A DNA stretch of 64,000 nucleotides from Daucus carota subsp. sativus. Taxonomy: Eukaryota > Streptophyta > Magnoliopsida > Apiales > Apiaceae. The notes beneath the pieces were generated by a model. That model saw nothing but the letters and a program-made list of their open reading frames with translations, searched no databases and was not told the origin of the DNA. This document shows, piece by piece, positions 10,922-23,411 of this stretch (its first letter is position 1; each line of letters begins with the position of its first letter). Location: assembly GCF_001625215.2 (NCBI RefSeq), contig NC_030385.2, positions 1,977,135 to 2,041,134 of the forward strand, written 5' to 3'. The position numbers and the translations under genes are program-made.

Positions 10922-11195
10922 CTCCATCCGTCCCATTTTAACTGCTTTTTTAGAATTTGATTGTTGTCCCAAAATATGTGACTTTCTCTTGTTTTCATAC
11001 ACTATTTGGTAGGTGAATTTCAATTTTGCCCCTCATTAAATGCAGCTTATATTTTCAATGCAATACAAATGGTATTTTAGTTTGACTTTTATTAGGGGTA
11101 GCTAGGTAAAAGTATTCAAATAAACACCACAATAAATGTAAAAATTGATTTGTGTGCATCTATCTAAAAAAGCAGTTAAAATGAGATAGAGGGAG
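10922..11195. mobile_element. Stowaway-like MITE
   Basis: Begins CTCCATCCGTCCCATTTTAA and ends TTAAAATGAGATAGAGGGAG, between TA dinucleotides at 10920-10921 and 11196-11197. Non-coding. Confidence 0.85.
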
Positions 11196-11737
11196 TAAAC
11201 ACCGTCCAGGTATTACGCTGATTTCCTCTTAATTTTGGACTTTCACATAGCTATATTTTTGTTTGCTTGTCATGCTATTTTTTTATTTTAGTGTGGGCAT
11301 CTATAATTTGATTCACTTAAATGAAATTATTAATTTTGTTTTTGATTTTTTTTTAATTAATTTTGTTAAAATTAAAAGAAAGATTATCTAAAATACATTA
11401 CAGAAATTTTTTCGTACCATTGAAATATCAAAATATAAATAGAATACGTGATTTTGAGATATACTAATATAAAGTTTTGGTATTACATCCTTCAAAAACT
11501 TTTAGTGAATATTATCACTCGCATGTAAAAATACATTCATAACATTATATAATATGTTAAATTCCTCTAAATTTAGGTAGTTTTGATTATGTATCACTCC
11601 AAATTATTTTTTTTTTGAAATAAAAGTAAATTTCATTAAACAAAGCATCCAACAAAATGATTTCCATCAAACAGATAGGAGGAAACGTAAAATTATTATG
11701 ACACTTAATTAGACAGGATAATCTCGCAATCTCATCT

Positions 11738-11808
11738 CATGTGCTATCCTGTTAGCTTGATACAAAGTGAACGCATGTGCTATCCTGTTAGCTTGATACA
11801 AAGTGAAC
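11738..11808. repeat. 36-bp tandem duplication
   Basis: The phrase ATGTGCTATCCTGTTAGCTT with its continuation through AAGTGAACGC occurs twice back to back. No coding content. Confidence 0.8.
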
Positions 11809-14420
11809 GCAAGTATCTGTTAGATTCTTCGAGGAGTATCTTGCATTGTTCCAAATTATTTGTTAATTAATATTATCACTCGCAACTAAAAATATATTTA
11901 TGACATTTTATATATGCTAAATTACTCTAAATTTAGATAATTTTCGATTATGTACCCTTTTGTTTGTTTTTAGATCGTCTCTTAAATTTTTAGAATTTTC
12001 TCGGATCAAAACAAAACCGGTCATTTCGTTTAAATTACACTATATCGAACAATTCAACGATCAGCTCTACTAAATATTTATGTGCAAATCTTTTCTTTAA
12101 CATTGTATTGGATGTAAGAGCCTAAATTATTTGAGAAAGAGTTAGAAGTCATGAAACAAAAATTAACATTCACAATTTTTCTTTTAAATATTTCCTAGTT
12201 TTTTACATAAAGTATGAAATGATTTTGACTTATAAATCCATATACTAGCCTTTTAAACCCGGCCAAATATCATCATAATTTGATTGACACCTTATCAAAT
12301 TGATAATTTTTGAAATTAATAAATTTCAGAACGTGTGATAATTAACCGGAGATCTGAAACGACAAGAGCTAACTTCTTGTATTATTATAAGATCGAATGG
12401 TCAAAATTTTAGGTAGGCAGTTCTTGTTTTATTCTTTCCGTTACAAATTTTTCCAGTTTTTGTCCCGCGTAGGACAAGTGGTAGGGAATCGGTGACGATA
12501 AAGCATGTATATAATTGAACGTTACTTGCACAAAACCCAAACCCTGATTACAGTTTTCTCATCTCCTAAATATGGAAATTATCTTGCGTAAATTTGCAGC
12601 TTTGTTATATAATTATTTTGCAGGAGATTCACACATTTATCAACCACCATTTTCGCTTTAGTTCGTATGGTCGAGCCACGAAACATGTGAGCTGAGTAAA
12701 TTAGTGCCGCATGATTATTGTGCTTTGTTTTACTGTCTTTTCTGTACTCACCACTGCTTGTACTTATATTCCATCACTAGACTACTCGTGATTTGATCCC
12801 ACATCGAAGATTTTGGATTTTTAACAAACGAGTTTTAGTTTTGTTGAGAATTTGATGGCAAAAAATCACCGATATAATTTAACATAAATTATAGTTATAG
12901 TTATTTTGTAAATGCATGAGAATATATTCTATTATTATGAAAATGTTTTCAAATTTTCGGATAATCCGATTTTAGATATTTTTTTCTAAAATCGATTTAA
13001 ATTTCCTTTTGTGTTATTAACATTTATGTTTAAAATTTCATAATTGCTTATTGCTTTCGAAAAGAATGAGAATGTATTGATAATATCTTACACCAGAGGG
13101 GGTTAAGAGATGTTAGAGCCGTCCATGAACTCGAAAAATTAGTGTATATTTTTTTTTAGCTTCGTTGAATTATTGATGTCAATATAACTTTTTTTAGGCC
13201 TACTGAATTATAAGTGTCATAGAGAGAGACTTGCTTTTCAAATGTCAAGATATGATATTTTGATTAATTCTTAGATAAATTGTTATTCTTTAATTGTTTT
13301 ATATTTGTTGTGATTTTGAATAAAGAGATTGTTAATTGAGGGTTCCAGATTTCTCAAAAATTAGAGTTTGAATTTTGAACAATTGAGTGGTACATAATTT
13401 GATGAACCGTTGTTTGATGAACATAATTTGGGGATTCCGCTGTTTGATGAATATAATTTGATGTTAGGATTTGTGATGGTTAAGTGCAGCACGTTGATTC
13501 ATCATTTTAAAAAAAAACGAATGATGTATTGCTCTTTAATATTTTACATTTGTTTTTGTGAATTGTGATCGTCACTCACTTGTTTTCAAAAACTTTACAC
13601 ATAATTACATTACCTTTCGGATATATTAAAATGTGCATGTATCCTCTTCTAGCAACTTGTATAATCTTAAGAGATGCTCCTGCATTTTTGTGCATCAATT
13701 TAAATTTGAAATGTCGGATAACAAATACATGTCACTGGCAATTTGACAATTTTATCTTACCAACATAACAGAAGGGGAGATGTCTGGTTGAATGATAGTT
13801 TGATGATATGTATTGAGAAAGTTATTTATACAAGTGGAGATAACGAATCTGTTCTACAACACTATCGAAATATGCAAAATCGTAAGATTCGCCTATCATC
13901 TGCCGTTTGTTCATAAAAAAATGGTATAAATATTGAAAATTAGGGGTTAGTTGCATTTTGTTTCCAATATTGTATTTTTTTCCATATTATGGATATTCTA
14001 TAACTATATATCTAAAACCAGGGAATCTTAGTCGCACAAATATTTAAAAATATGCAACGTGTATAATATTTGATTAATGATACATATCTTAAATCTTGTC
14101 TTAATTTTGTTTCAAATCATTATCTTCCGATTGAAACCAAACATATGATCATTAGGGTTTGTGAAAAAAACTTAAATAATTTTTGATATCTAATATTTTA
14201 GTTAACTAATGCAATTGATTAATTCTTTACACTAAATCATCTCAAAAAACAACAAGAAAGTAATGGAGCACTGAGCAACAAAGATTTAAATCTACAAAAT
14301 TCAAAAAAAGCCCAAAGACAAAGATTTAAAAATAAAATTTATATTTCAAAATCCCAATGCAACTTGCCACTAGTTCAGTCTATTACAGTATCTCACTCTC
14401 CCTGTCTGTTTTCTAGTGTT

Positions 14421-14441
14421 ATGTTTGAAACACAGCTGTGA
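14421..14441 (+). promoter_or_regulatory. short upstream ORF before the kinase start
   Basis: ATG TTT GAA ACA CAG CTG TGA, six codons plus stop, ending 11 nt before the kinase ATG at 14453. If it lies within the transcript it could reduce translation of the main frame. The transcription start is not known. Confidence 0.4.
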
Positions 14442-14452
14442 GAACTACCAAG

Positions 14453-17400
14453 ATGAATCTTTCAACTCAGTTTAAGCTCATTTGTTTACTTAGCTTCATG
14501 GGTTGGTCTGCTTCTGCAGCTCCCATTGACCCAACTCGTTTATCTCCACCTTGGCCACTCACTACTGACCCGGTGCTTCCTACTCAGACCCAGCCCTTTT
14601 CTTCTCAGGCTAAGCCTCAGTCTTCAGGTATAATTACTCAAATGCCACTCGTTTCTTGCCTTGTTCACTGATTTATGTGTGTGCTTTAGCCTGCTTTGAT
14701 GGGGTTTTGCTATTTTTTGTTTATTTTGATGGGTTTTTCTATATTCTTAGTTTAGTTCTTTAATCTTCAGTTATAGTGATAATGATGTGGTATGGTATAC
14801 TACTTTTGTTCTTTTTGTGTAATATTATTAATTAAGCTTTTGCATTGTTTGTGAGTTGCCCCTTTTTGGAAAAATGAATTTTGAGCTGGAAAGGGGGTAT
14901 CTTTAGTTTGGTTATGTGCTGATTCTTGTCATGTTTGAAAAGTTATGCTACAAAAAGCTGATTGAGTTTTGTGGAAATTAGGGGCTGCAAATGCAAGCGG
15001 GAAACACAGCGAGGACATTAGCAATAAAATACTTGTAGCTCTGATTGTTACTTCCACTTTGCTTGCGGCAATTGTGTTGTTTCTATCTTGTTTCTGGTTC
15101 TATAGGCGGAAAAACTTCGACAAGTCAAACACAGATGATCAAGAAAACTTGGGTATGTTCTTGATTATTATAAATGGCAATGCAACAGAAATTTTGTGAC
15201 ACTATCTGTTTCTCTTTGTGTGACTTTCTTCTTTTGTGTTATACTTTGGCTCCCTTTTCTTTTAAATTAAAGAAGCTGCAAAGGGTATTTCTTTAGGTCC
15301 AATTTTGGGTAAAGTTGGTTCTTTGAGAATTGGTGGTAAAAAGGGTTCTAACACCGTGATTGAGTATAAGTTGTTGGTTGCTGCAACAAATAATTTTGAG
15401 GAAGACAATGTTTTGGGTGGAGGTGGAGGTGGACGAGTGTACAAAGCTCGCTTAGGTGATCAGCATCTTGCTGCTGTGAAGAAACTTCAGGGTGGTGGCC
15501 CAGAAGCTGCAAGAGAATTTGAGGTATTAATTATTAGGTGTAGAAGGAAAATTAAGATTGTTGCTGTTTATAAATATGGTAGAATATGCTTCTTTTACTC
15601 GTAGTTTTGCTTAATTGTTATTGACTGAATATGCAGAATGAGTTGGCATGTTTAAGCAAAATTAATCATCAGAATGTGATTGCTCTTTTGGGTTACTGTA
15701 TTCATGGGGATACGAGGTTGCTGGTCTATGAGATGATGCACAATGGATCTTTGGAATCCCAGCTGCATGGTAAGGGTATCCCTTATAATCCTCATATGGA
15801 CTAAGAACAAGAATGATAAAATTCACTATATCTTTTTTGCCAAGTAGAACTTCACTAATTTGTTATAACTATATAAAAAAATTAAAAATAATATAGGACC
15901 ATCCCGAGGATCAGCTTTGACTTGGCCTCTTCGAATGAGAGTTGCTCTGGATGTTGCAAGGTAGAATTATATGTTGCTTATGTATTTCTTGTTTTCGGAT
16001 AATATATATGGGGGCAGATTAATATGTTGACATCACCTTTGTTCTTTGTTTCATCTGATCAGAGGGCTAGAATATCTCCATGAACGCTGCAATCCTCCTG
16101 TGATTCACAGAGATATCAAATCATCTAATATTCTTCTTGACTCTAACTTCAATGCTAAGGTAAAGTTCAACGTCAAGTGAAAGTCATGGAGTTCTGCAAG
16201 TGTTGCCCTGAAATAAGTTTGTTAAATTTCTCATTTACATGTTCAAATTTTTGTTAATTCAGCTTTCTGATTTTGGACTTGCGGTGGCCAATGGAATTCA
16301 AAACAACAAAAGCATAAAGCTTTCAGGAACATTAGGTTACGTAGCCCCAGAATATCTTGTGGACGGTATGTCAATCTCTGACTATCATTTATTGTGAAGT
16401 GTGTTATGTTTCTGAATCATTTAATGACATTATCTTTAAATGAACAAAATTACTGGTGCTCTATTATTAGTCAGCATTTAGTCTATGTTAAGATAAATCT
16501 CGGGTATCCGGACTCTGCAATTTTGTCGTCGTACATGTGTCGACCTGACATGATATGAGTGTGTATGGGATCTGAGATGGATCTTTCATATCCAAATCAG
16601 ACATTTCATTTTACAGAAATCTAAGTTCAAATTGATATGTCATAGAGAGTGAGGTCCACTGTCCATGGTTGACTTTTACAGTGTTATCTTTCTCTTTCTG
16701 ACATTATCTTATTCATTTGACATATGTGATTGGGTGTACGAGCTTTAATGGCGGGAGACACTCTTTTGAAAAATGTGAAAAAAATTAAGATGATAAATTT
16801 TCACTTAACATATATGCGAGTCCCCGCACCTCGGTCCAATTTCGGATCCATAAGCAAAAATCCTATTTTATTTCAACTAAGAACCTGACACTCTGCACTC
16901 ATGTTGCACACCCGTACCCGAGTCCGGGTGATATTAAATATAAATTAGTCTATTCTGAAACAATTATTTTGTAATTTTTCTAACCTTGTCGTCATATGGA
17001 ACATTAACTGTTCACATCACAAGGATTCTTAGCTATGATTTCAAAGAGACCCTTCCGCTCAAATCAAAGTAGCAGGAAAACAGGCCCTGGCCCCTGGAGT
17101 AATGTTATTGCTCTAGGATGATATTTAATTCAAGTCCCTCACCATGACCCCTTTCTAATAGAACATATCTATTTGTGTATTATGGATAGCCAGATTGGCT
17201 GTCCTTTACTCTACAGGAAGAACTTGTCTGAATGAAATATCAGATATTTAGGATCTTATTCCTTGTATGTTCCTCCTAAACATATATTGAATCAGCTAGG
17301 AAACCAGGAAGCATTCTCTTAAGTTAATTTAAATTTCTCTACAAGTTTCCTCCGTTTTCTTTATCAGCACACCTGTTATATAGCAAGTCTTGACTATGCT

Positions 17401-18019
17401 TACCTTCAGCAAAATGAACCTGTATATCTGGAAAGTACAATAATTATTCATGATAACTTTTTAGGTAAACTTACCGACAAAAGTGATGTCTATGCATTTG
17501 GCGTTGTTCTTCTTGAACTTCTGACGGGGAAAAAGGCTGTGGAGAATGTGGCACCATCTCAATGCCAATCTATAGTCTCATGGGTCAGTTTTTTTATCAT
17601 CTCTCTTACCCTCAACCATAAAGTGTGTATGGCCTTTCATTTGTTGTAATGCTGCTGATCCCTGACATTCAACCTCCTTTTGTGACAATCAGGCTATGCC
17701 TCAACTTGCTAACAGGTCGAAACTTCCAAGCATTGTGGATCCAGTAATCAGAAATACAATGGATTTAAAGCATCTATACCAAGTTCGTTAAATATATATA
17801 CTATCGGTATCAATGTTCCAATGTTTTTTTTCTTCCGAGTTCTTAATTGATTCCATATGCACCAATTCTGTATAGGTTGCTGCTGTAGCTGCTTTGTGTG
17901 TACAACCCGAACCAAGTTACAGACCACTGATAACTGATGTCCTACATTCATTCATCCCATTAGTTCCTGTTGAGCTTGGAGGATCACTAAGGCTTGCAGA
18001 TCCTGCGCAGTCCATTTAG
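14453..18019 (+). CDS. receptor-like protein kinase (At1g80640/At5g11020-like), 10 exons
   Basis: Model: join(14453..14627, 14982..15152, 15273..15523, 15637..15769, 15897..15960, 16063..16159, 16263..16365, 17465..17583, 17693..17782, 17876..18019); every junction is GT-AG and keeps phase, giving 448 residues. Signal peptide about 1-23, short Pro/Ser-rich outer segment, membrane span about 75-99, kinase domain about 160-430. Visible motifs: glycine loop 163-171, catalytic Lys185 (AAVKK), HRD Asp282 ([10 protein letters not shown]), DFG Asp300, APE 325-327, so it should be active. The C-terminus ([12 protein letters not shown]) recalls the Arabidopsis family named, whose ligand is not established. 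A longer frame starting with GTG at 14438 was not used. Intron 7 is 1.1 kb and may hold repeat sequence. Confidence 0.88.
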
Positions 18020-18545
18020 CTCAAAAGGTTATATGCCTTCTCAAGCATCTATCATCCATCGTGGTAACTTTTACTGGGAAGAAATTTTGGTTCCAATCAT
18101 ACAGCTGTAAATTAAAAGAGAAGTGTTTTCCTATGTTTTTCCGCGCTTTACAAAGTCTCAGGTAGTTCTGTTCAAAACTTCTGCTGCATCGAACTGATGA
18201 TGGAAGCTGCAACTAGTCGCACAAAGGATTGCTATAAAATTTTGTTATAAAATTGTTCATATGCTGAGGATTTCAGGTTCCCAGTTTATGGAAGGTTTAA
18301 TGTATTAAAGTTATGATTCTTTAGCTTGAGCTTTTTCTTTCAAGTAAGATGATTCAAATTGTTTGTCAAAATTAGTTTAAACGGAAAAAATTGTAAACAA
18401 AATTAAAGGTGAAGCACTTGGCCGGAAAATCAGTCTAACGGAAAAAATTGTAAAATAAAATTAAATGTGGGAGTCCAGAAGTGAAGAATAATTTTTTGAT
18501 AGCGAGATGGTGAGATATGTCTAAAATTGTCAAAGTCACCTTCTC

Positions 18546-18719
18546 TACGTATGTTTTTACCAAATTTCGAATCAACAACATTAATTAACGAGATTGGCAA
18601 AGCAACATTGTGTACTAATTAGAAAAAGATGCGATACGTATGTTTTTACCAAATTTCGAATCAACAACATTAATTAACGAAATTAGCAAAGCAACATTGT
18701 GTACTAATCAGAAAAAGAT
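18546..18719. repeat. 89-bp tandem duplication
   Basis: Copy 1 (18546-18634) and copy 2 (18635-18719) both begin TACGTATGTTTTTACCAAAT and differ at only a few positions. Copy 2 ends exactly at the TA target of the MITE at 18721. Confidence 0.85.
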
Positions 18720-18720
18720 A

Positions 18721-19189
18721 CTCTCTCCGTTTCAAATTTGATGTCCATTTTCAAAAAATCACACAATTTAAGAAATACTCCCTCCGTCCCACCCATTTCT
18801 TATCAAATGGGTTGGGCACGGAGGTTAAGGAATATGTATAAAGTAGTGGAAAAGAGGAAGAAAAGTGGGTAAAGTGGTGGGACCCACTGATTTTTAATGT
18901 ATAAAAAGAAGATAGTGGAGTAAAAGTAGTGTGAAAAGGAAAGAAAAGTGGAGAAGTGGTGGGACCCACTGACTATTTTTGGTAAGTTTTGAAATGTAAA
19001 GAATTGGATGCCTGGATGGGACACCCCAAAAAGGAAAGTGTAAAGAAATGGGTGGGACGGAAGGAGTAAGAGATATATGGAGTAGAATTGACTTTAGAAA
19101 TATGAATTTGCATTGAAAGTTAAAGTGGACAACTAATTTGAAACAAATTATTTTTTTGAAAATGAACATATAAATTGAAACGGAGGGAG
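18721..19189. mobile_element. Stowaway-like MITE interrupted by another MITE
   Basis: Begins CTCTCTCCGTTTCAAATTTG and ends AATTGAAACGGAGGGAG with TA at 18719-18720 and 19190-19191. Its interior is interrupted by a second element at 18778-19066, so the original insertion was about 180 bp. Confidence 0.85.
18778..19066. mobile_element. Stowaway-like MITE nested in an older one
   Basis: Begins CTCCCTCCGTCCCACCCATT and ends AATGGGTGGGACGGAAGGAG, flanked by TA at 18776-18777 and 19067-19068. It is nearly identical to the inverted copy at 51882-52162, so this subfamily moved recently. The small frames here (Phe/Ser/His-rich) are artefacts seen again in the other copy. Confidence 0.9.
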
Positions 19190-19325
19190 TAACTTTTTTA
19201 GCCCGGTCCAGATTATATTATGTAAAGACTGTATAGGCCAAACGCGTTAAAATATAAAATGGATGGAGTACTCTATTTGGATAACAGCATTAATAAGATG
19301 ATAAATTCTAGGAAACAAACATCAA

Positions 19326-19398
19326 GGGGGTGTAGCTCATATGGTAGAGCGCTCGCTTCGCATGCGAGAGGCACGGGGTTCGATTCCCCGCACCTCCA
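19326..19398 (+). tRNA. tRNA-Ala (anticodon CGC)
   Basis: A 73-nt cloverleaf without intron or encoded CCA. The acceptor arm GGGGGTG pairs with CACCTCC (one G-T pair), and the discriminator base is A. The D-arm region TAGCTCATATGG also serves as the A box. Anticodon stem CTCGC/GCGAG closes loop TTCGCAT, giving anticodon CGC, which reads GCG alanine codons. The T arm CGGGGTTCGATTCCCCG carries the B box GGTTCGATTCC. A T-run follows at once. All arms pair, so it looks functional. Confidence 0.96.
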
Positions 19399-19400
19399 AC

Positions 19401-19406
19401 TTTTTT
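19401..19406 (+). terminator. RNA polymerase III terminator
   Basis: A run of six T residues two bases after the tRNA discriminator base, the standard Pol III stop. Confidence 0.8.
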
Positions 19407-20539
19407 AGCCTTTTAGGTTAGCTCCCTGTTCCAGACTTCCAGTGTCTCTGTTTATTATCAGCATCAACCTCATCAAAAATTTGATATTTTTCTCTACCAT
19501 ATTAATAATCTAATTCAAAAGAGAAGAACAAATAAATTTTATTTTAATCATTGTCTTGGAGTAGGGCTCGCGAGATCTTCTTCTACATAGAGTCCGAGAC
19601 CCACTGACAATCAAATGAATCAGTATATGATAACAAACACATACACGAGTAGGATAATACTCTCATTAAGTAGGTTCACAATTTGTGCAAAATAGTATGG
19701 TAATTAGTACAAAATAAAATCCCCCTGCCCATGACCCATGTGCTATGCAAATTACATTTGGAATGATATTCATGAACATGGTTGCACATGTGAGGAATGG
19801 GAAATGTGATGGAGACTTTGATTGAAAATGGATTACGGGTCCCTAATTCGTTTATATCTGAGATTGGGTTACGGAGTTTTAATTCATTTATTAATTTTAG
19901 AAAAATATCTTGTTCGTAAATAATTGGTGTCATCCTTAGTTCGTTTATTCTTGCCAACGAGTAGTTTATATCTGAAATTGGGTTACGGATCTCTAATTCA
20001 TTCATAGTGACATTTTAGAAAAAGATCTTGTTTGTAAGTAGTCGGTCAACGAGTAGTTTATATCTGAAATTGAGTTATTGATCTCTAATTCATTCATAAT
20101 GACATTTTAGAAAAAAAATCTTATTTGTAAGTAGTCGGTAATTCGATATCATTCTTACCTCGCTTAATCGGGAATCGTGGAATTATGAGGAAAAATCTTG
20201 TCTGCCAGAAGTCGATAAAATAAACGTATATTTGTCAGTATGCAAGTGCATTATGTTATTCATCTATTTCACTGTTGTATCAGTGCAACACTTTCATCAT
20301 ATAGTCACTGGTTAACCTAGCACAATTATTTTTTGCTTTACTTTTGAAAATAAAGAAGAGAAGAAAATCATTTAGAACTTGTTATCATAAACAGAGCACA
20401 GATTTGACCTTTCGCTTTAGTACAAGTTTAGATGGTTGCGGGGGACAAACTCAATTTGCCGGTTCCTGCTCGATTTACTTGTAGTCTTCCATTCGAACTA
20501 TTAAAGTGAGTCCAGCCAAGAAAAAAGAATTTTTAAATG

Positions 20540-20649
20540 AAAGAGAGATAGGAGAGGGAGAGACAGAGTGAGAGAGAGAGGGAGAGAGAGAGAGATGGGA
20601 GAGGGAGAGAGATGGGAGAGGGAGAGAGAGGGAGAGATGGGAGAGAGAT
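20540..20649. repeat. GA-rich purine minisatellite
   Basis: Irregular repeats of GAGAGGGAGAGAGATGG over about 110 bases. Confidence 0.8.
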
Positions 20650-21323
20650 TCTTCTTCAACGAACAAAAGAGTGATATCTATGTCGCTGAGTCACCAAATA
20701 CTTTTCTTCAGATGCATGCAGTTTACATTGCATGCCAATCCATATAGAAAAGACAAGAAGGATTGGAAGGGAAATGAGTATGTGGGTCAAAAAGTTAACC
20801 ATCCCGAAGGAATGAAAAGACCTAAAGGAAAGCTGTGGTCTATTAGCATGCACACAAAAGGGAAAGCTTTTGAAAAAACCATGAGCGTGTTTTTTGCCAG
20901 TAGTATATTCAAATCATTAGCTCAACATTTTCCAAACCTTCTTCATATTCACAAACCGCTAGCTGCCTCTACCAACTTGTCAGCATTGTTATCAACAAAT
21001 TCCTTTATTCTAACATATCATATACTACCATATCATTCAGCGGGAGGTCGAGAGTTCAAGTTTCAGTAGAGACGTGTGTGTTTTATCATGAGTAAAAAGT
21101 TTACTAATTAATTCCGAAATATTTTGATGTGATTCGATGCCTACTATCATACTTGATTCGACCTCTGAAGTGATATTAGAGTAATAGTAGTCACAAAATT
21201 AAGAACATGGCTCCAGAAGCAGTTTAGTGTCAGTAGTTGCTGATAAAAATGTGAAAAATATCACTGTAAAAGCAAGGGAATATTTTCTTGATATTATGTC
21301 TCATAAGTCATGTTATCATGTAT

Positions 21324-21529
21324 GTGCGGTGGCAGAAGCAGAATTTCGAAACAACCGGATCTAAAACAATACAATATAAAATTTTGTAGATTACTCGGCG
21401 CTCAAAATCAAATTTTGTACTAATTTTTAACTAAATGTCATAATTTATAAAATATATGATCTGTTGATTTTCGAAGTTCAGTCATGACTTTAGCCTAGAC
21501 CGACCTTCCCGGTTCCACCCTGTCTGTGC
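21324..21529. mobile_element. short non-autonomous element, copy 1 of a dispersed repeat
   Basis: Begins near GGTGGCAGAAGCAGAATTTCG and ends near CCCGGTTCCACCC. Similar sequence recurs on the other side of the ERF gene at about 23412-23600. Possible 8-bp flanks TGTATGTG and TGTCTGTG (one mismatch) would fit a hAT-type insertion, but the ends are uncertain. Confidence 0.5.
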
Positions 21530-21903
21530 TTTCAGCTGATTGTTTCTGGGACCATTTCACATGGCTGTGGCTATATGGAGTCCACTTTACCTAGCTTGTT
21601 GCAAAACCCCTATACTTGCTACCACATTTTATGTTACATTCATTTCTGGTATGTATACTTCTACAGAAACAAGCACATTTGTGATATGAAGTCTCAAAAG
21701 TGTAATGGCTTAATCTTGCTAAAAGTTCAACCACAGAGATAAAGTTTGATGGATTCACAAACTAAAGATTAAGTAATTATAATTAACTTGCCTTCATGAA
21801 TCTTCAACATTACACTACTAAGTAAGAGTCCATGAGCTACTGATTACTCGAATTGCAAAGTTATATATCATAAGAAAGAAGGCCAGGGCATTGATAAAAA
21901 GGG

Positions 21904-22542
21904 CTAGCAATCCATAACAGAACAAAGTTCAACAGAACCATAATGAAGCAACTCTTGGATCATTTGCTCTATGTGATCATCATCTTCAAGTGAAGTGAAC
22001 TGCTGTACATTTTCCCCTTTATCACCATTGCTGCAGCCAACAGTATTGTCCCGGTCCCTCGGGACAATGATGCCTTCTCCTCCGGCATCAGAAACAGGAG
22101 ACTGAGCTTCTTGGTTCGTGTCTCGGCCTGCAGACTTTCTGGTCATTTGAAGAGAGGCCATGTGACATTTTTGCAGTTTTGCTCTTAGAGTTGCTGACAA
22201 AAGCTTGCTTGTTGATGACTGAGACTCACTTGCATTGTACGCGAAATTGGTTCTGGCTCTTGCCCCGCACATAAGCCTAGCTGCTTCGTCGTAGGCTCGT
22301 GCTGCATCCTCTGCTGTCTCGAATGTTCCCAGCCAAATTCTAGTCTTCCTGTCCACATAAACACAAACATTAGTCATTTACATACTTCTCTAGTGTAATT
22401 TAGTACTACACTACTAATAAATCAATATATTTTTTTTTAGTTTGTGATCGCGGATTTACAGCAAAGGGTGGCGAATTTCTGAGACCCAAGAGCCCCAATG
22501 CCTCTGCCGAACTCCCCTGTATCTTTGCTGAGGCCTGGTCAT
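21904..22542 (-). CDS. ERF003-like: AP2/ERF transcription factor, ERF003-like
   Basis: Two exons, complement(join(21904..22348, 22460..22542)), GT-AG, 175 residues. Starts [19 protein letters not shown]. The AP2/ERF domain spans about 8-63 and includes [16 protein letters not shown] and the RARTNF end. The C-terminal acidic helix [20 protein letters not shown] matches Arabidopsis ERF003 (At5g25190) and is a likely activation region. ERF proteins bind GCC-box or related DNA in the nucleus. The intron falls inside the domain after HPL, as remembered for this clade. Exon 1 was recovered by reading the minus strand upstream: its donor gives CT|G in phase with exon 2. Dispersed repeat copies lie on both sides. 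Confidence 0.93.
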
Positions 22543-23411
22543 ACTGGTGGAGCTAGCACAAATATAAGTTGTTGATGAAACTTTGTGAGACTGTATTATG
22601 ACACTGAGATTCTAACATGGAGGGAGATCAATGTTCTACTTGAGGGCCTTTTGTAAGCGATATTTTCGGCCTTCAGCTGGCCATCACTACGGCCCCCACG
22701 GCCCCACGGTCCCACTCCAAATTTCACTTAAAAATGTTCTTAAAGTTAACTGTTGGTCCTTTAATATTAATCTTCACTTAACATTAAACATATTCATAGT
22801 CTTCTATTACCACTTATATTAATCTGCATAGTCCTTAAAACGACCGCTTATTTTGCTTTACTGTTGAGCCGACCCCGAGGGTGTACTCAGGACCGTTATT
22901 CTTTTACTTATAATAGTCGATCTGCACATCATTACCTTAACCTTTGATTGGGTAACTAAAGATTAAGGTGAAACATATGAGAAGGCCTTTTGATCAACTG
23001 GGGTATATACAATCCCTATAAATATTGAATAATATGGATCCATCATATACTATAAAAGTAATAATTGTATAGAGTCATTCATGATATTGTTTGTTAATGT
23101 ATAGGTGGGAATGTGCCTTGCTTAAGCTTAAAGTTTCCACAGAGAATATTTTCTTAGCTCTGCAGTGTGTAATTAGTCTAAGTATGTGAACATGAGTACA
23201 TGGCTCACATCACACTCTTGCTAAACATAGTGAACCTGCCCATATGCCGCTTTCTAAGGCCAAGACAGGGACATTGTATATGTGTGTAGATCACCAAGGC
23301 CCATTCTGTATTTCTGTAGCCTACTATTTTTGACCATTATACAATCTCCTGCTAGATTATGCAATCTAAATGGGAGCTAGGACAGATATTTCAGGACGTT
23401 GACATCATTTA

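Larger units (their letters stand above)
9412..14420. other. 5-kb gene-free region with MITEs
   Basis: No credible gene in either strand. It contains two TA-flanked MITEs (9820-10053 and 10922-11195) and a short tandem duplication (about 11738-11808). The rest is AT-rich intergenic sequence. Its right end is the promoter region of the receptor-like kinase. Confidence 0.6.
19407..21903. other. gene-free region with purine tract and dispersed repeat
   Basis: Contains loosely repeated phrases (TTTATATCTGAAATTGGGTTA) at about 19850-20130, a purine tract at 20540-20649, and a dispersed repeat at about 21324-21529. A 132-codon frame at 20671-21069 starts on GTG, matches no family I recognise, and is not called as a gene. 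Confidence 0.55.

Noticed and set aside
18751-19169. Three overlapping Phe/Ser/His-rich frames, with close copies at 51919-52252
   Set aside because: They are the same MITE translated in several frames; their similarity reflects the transposon and not a protein family.
20671-21069. A 132-codon plus-strand frame
   Set aside because: It starts on GTG, has no recognised domain, and ends in sequence resembling a tRNA-derived repeat; no splice or promoter context supports it.
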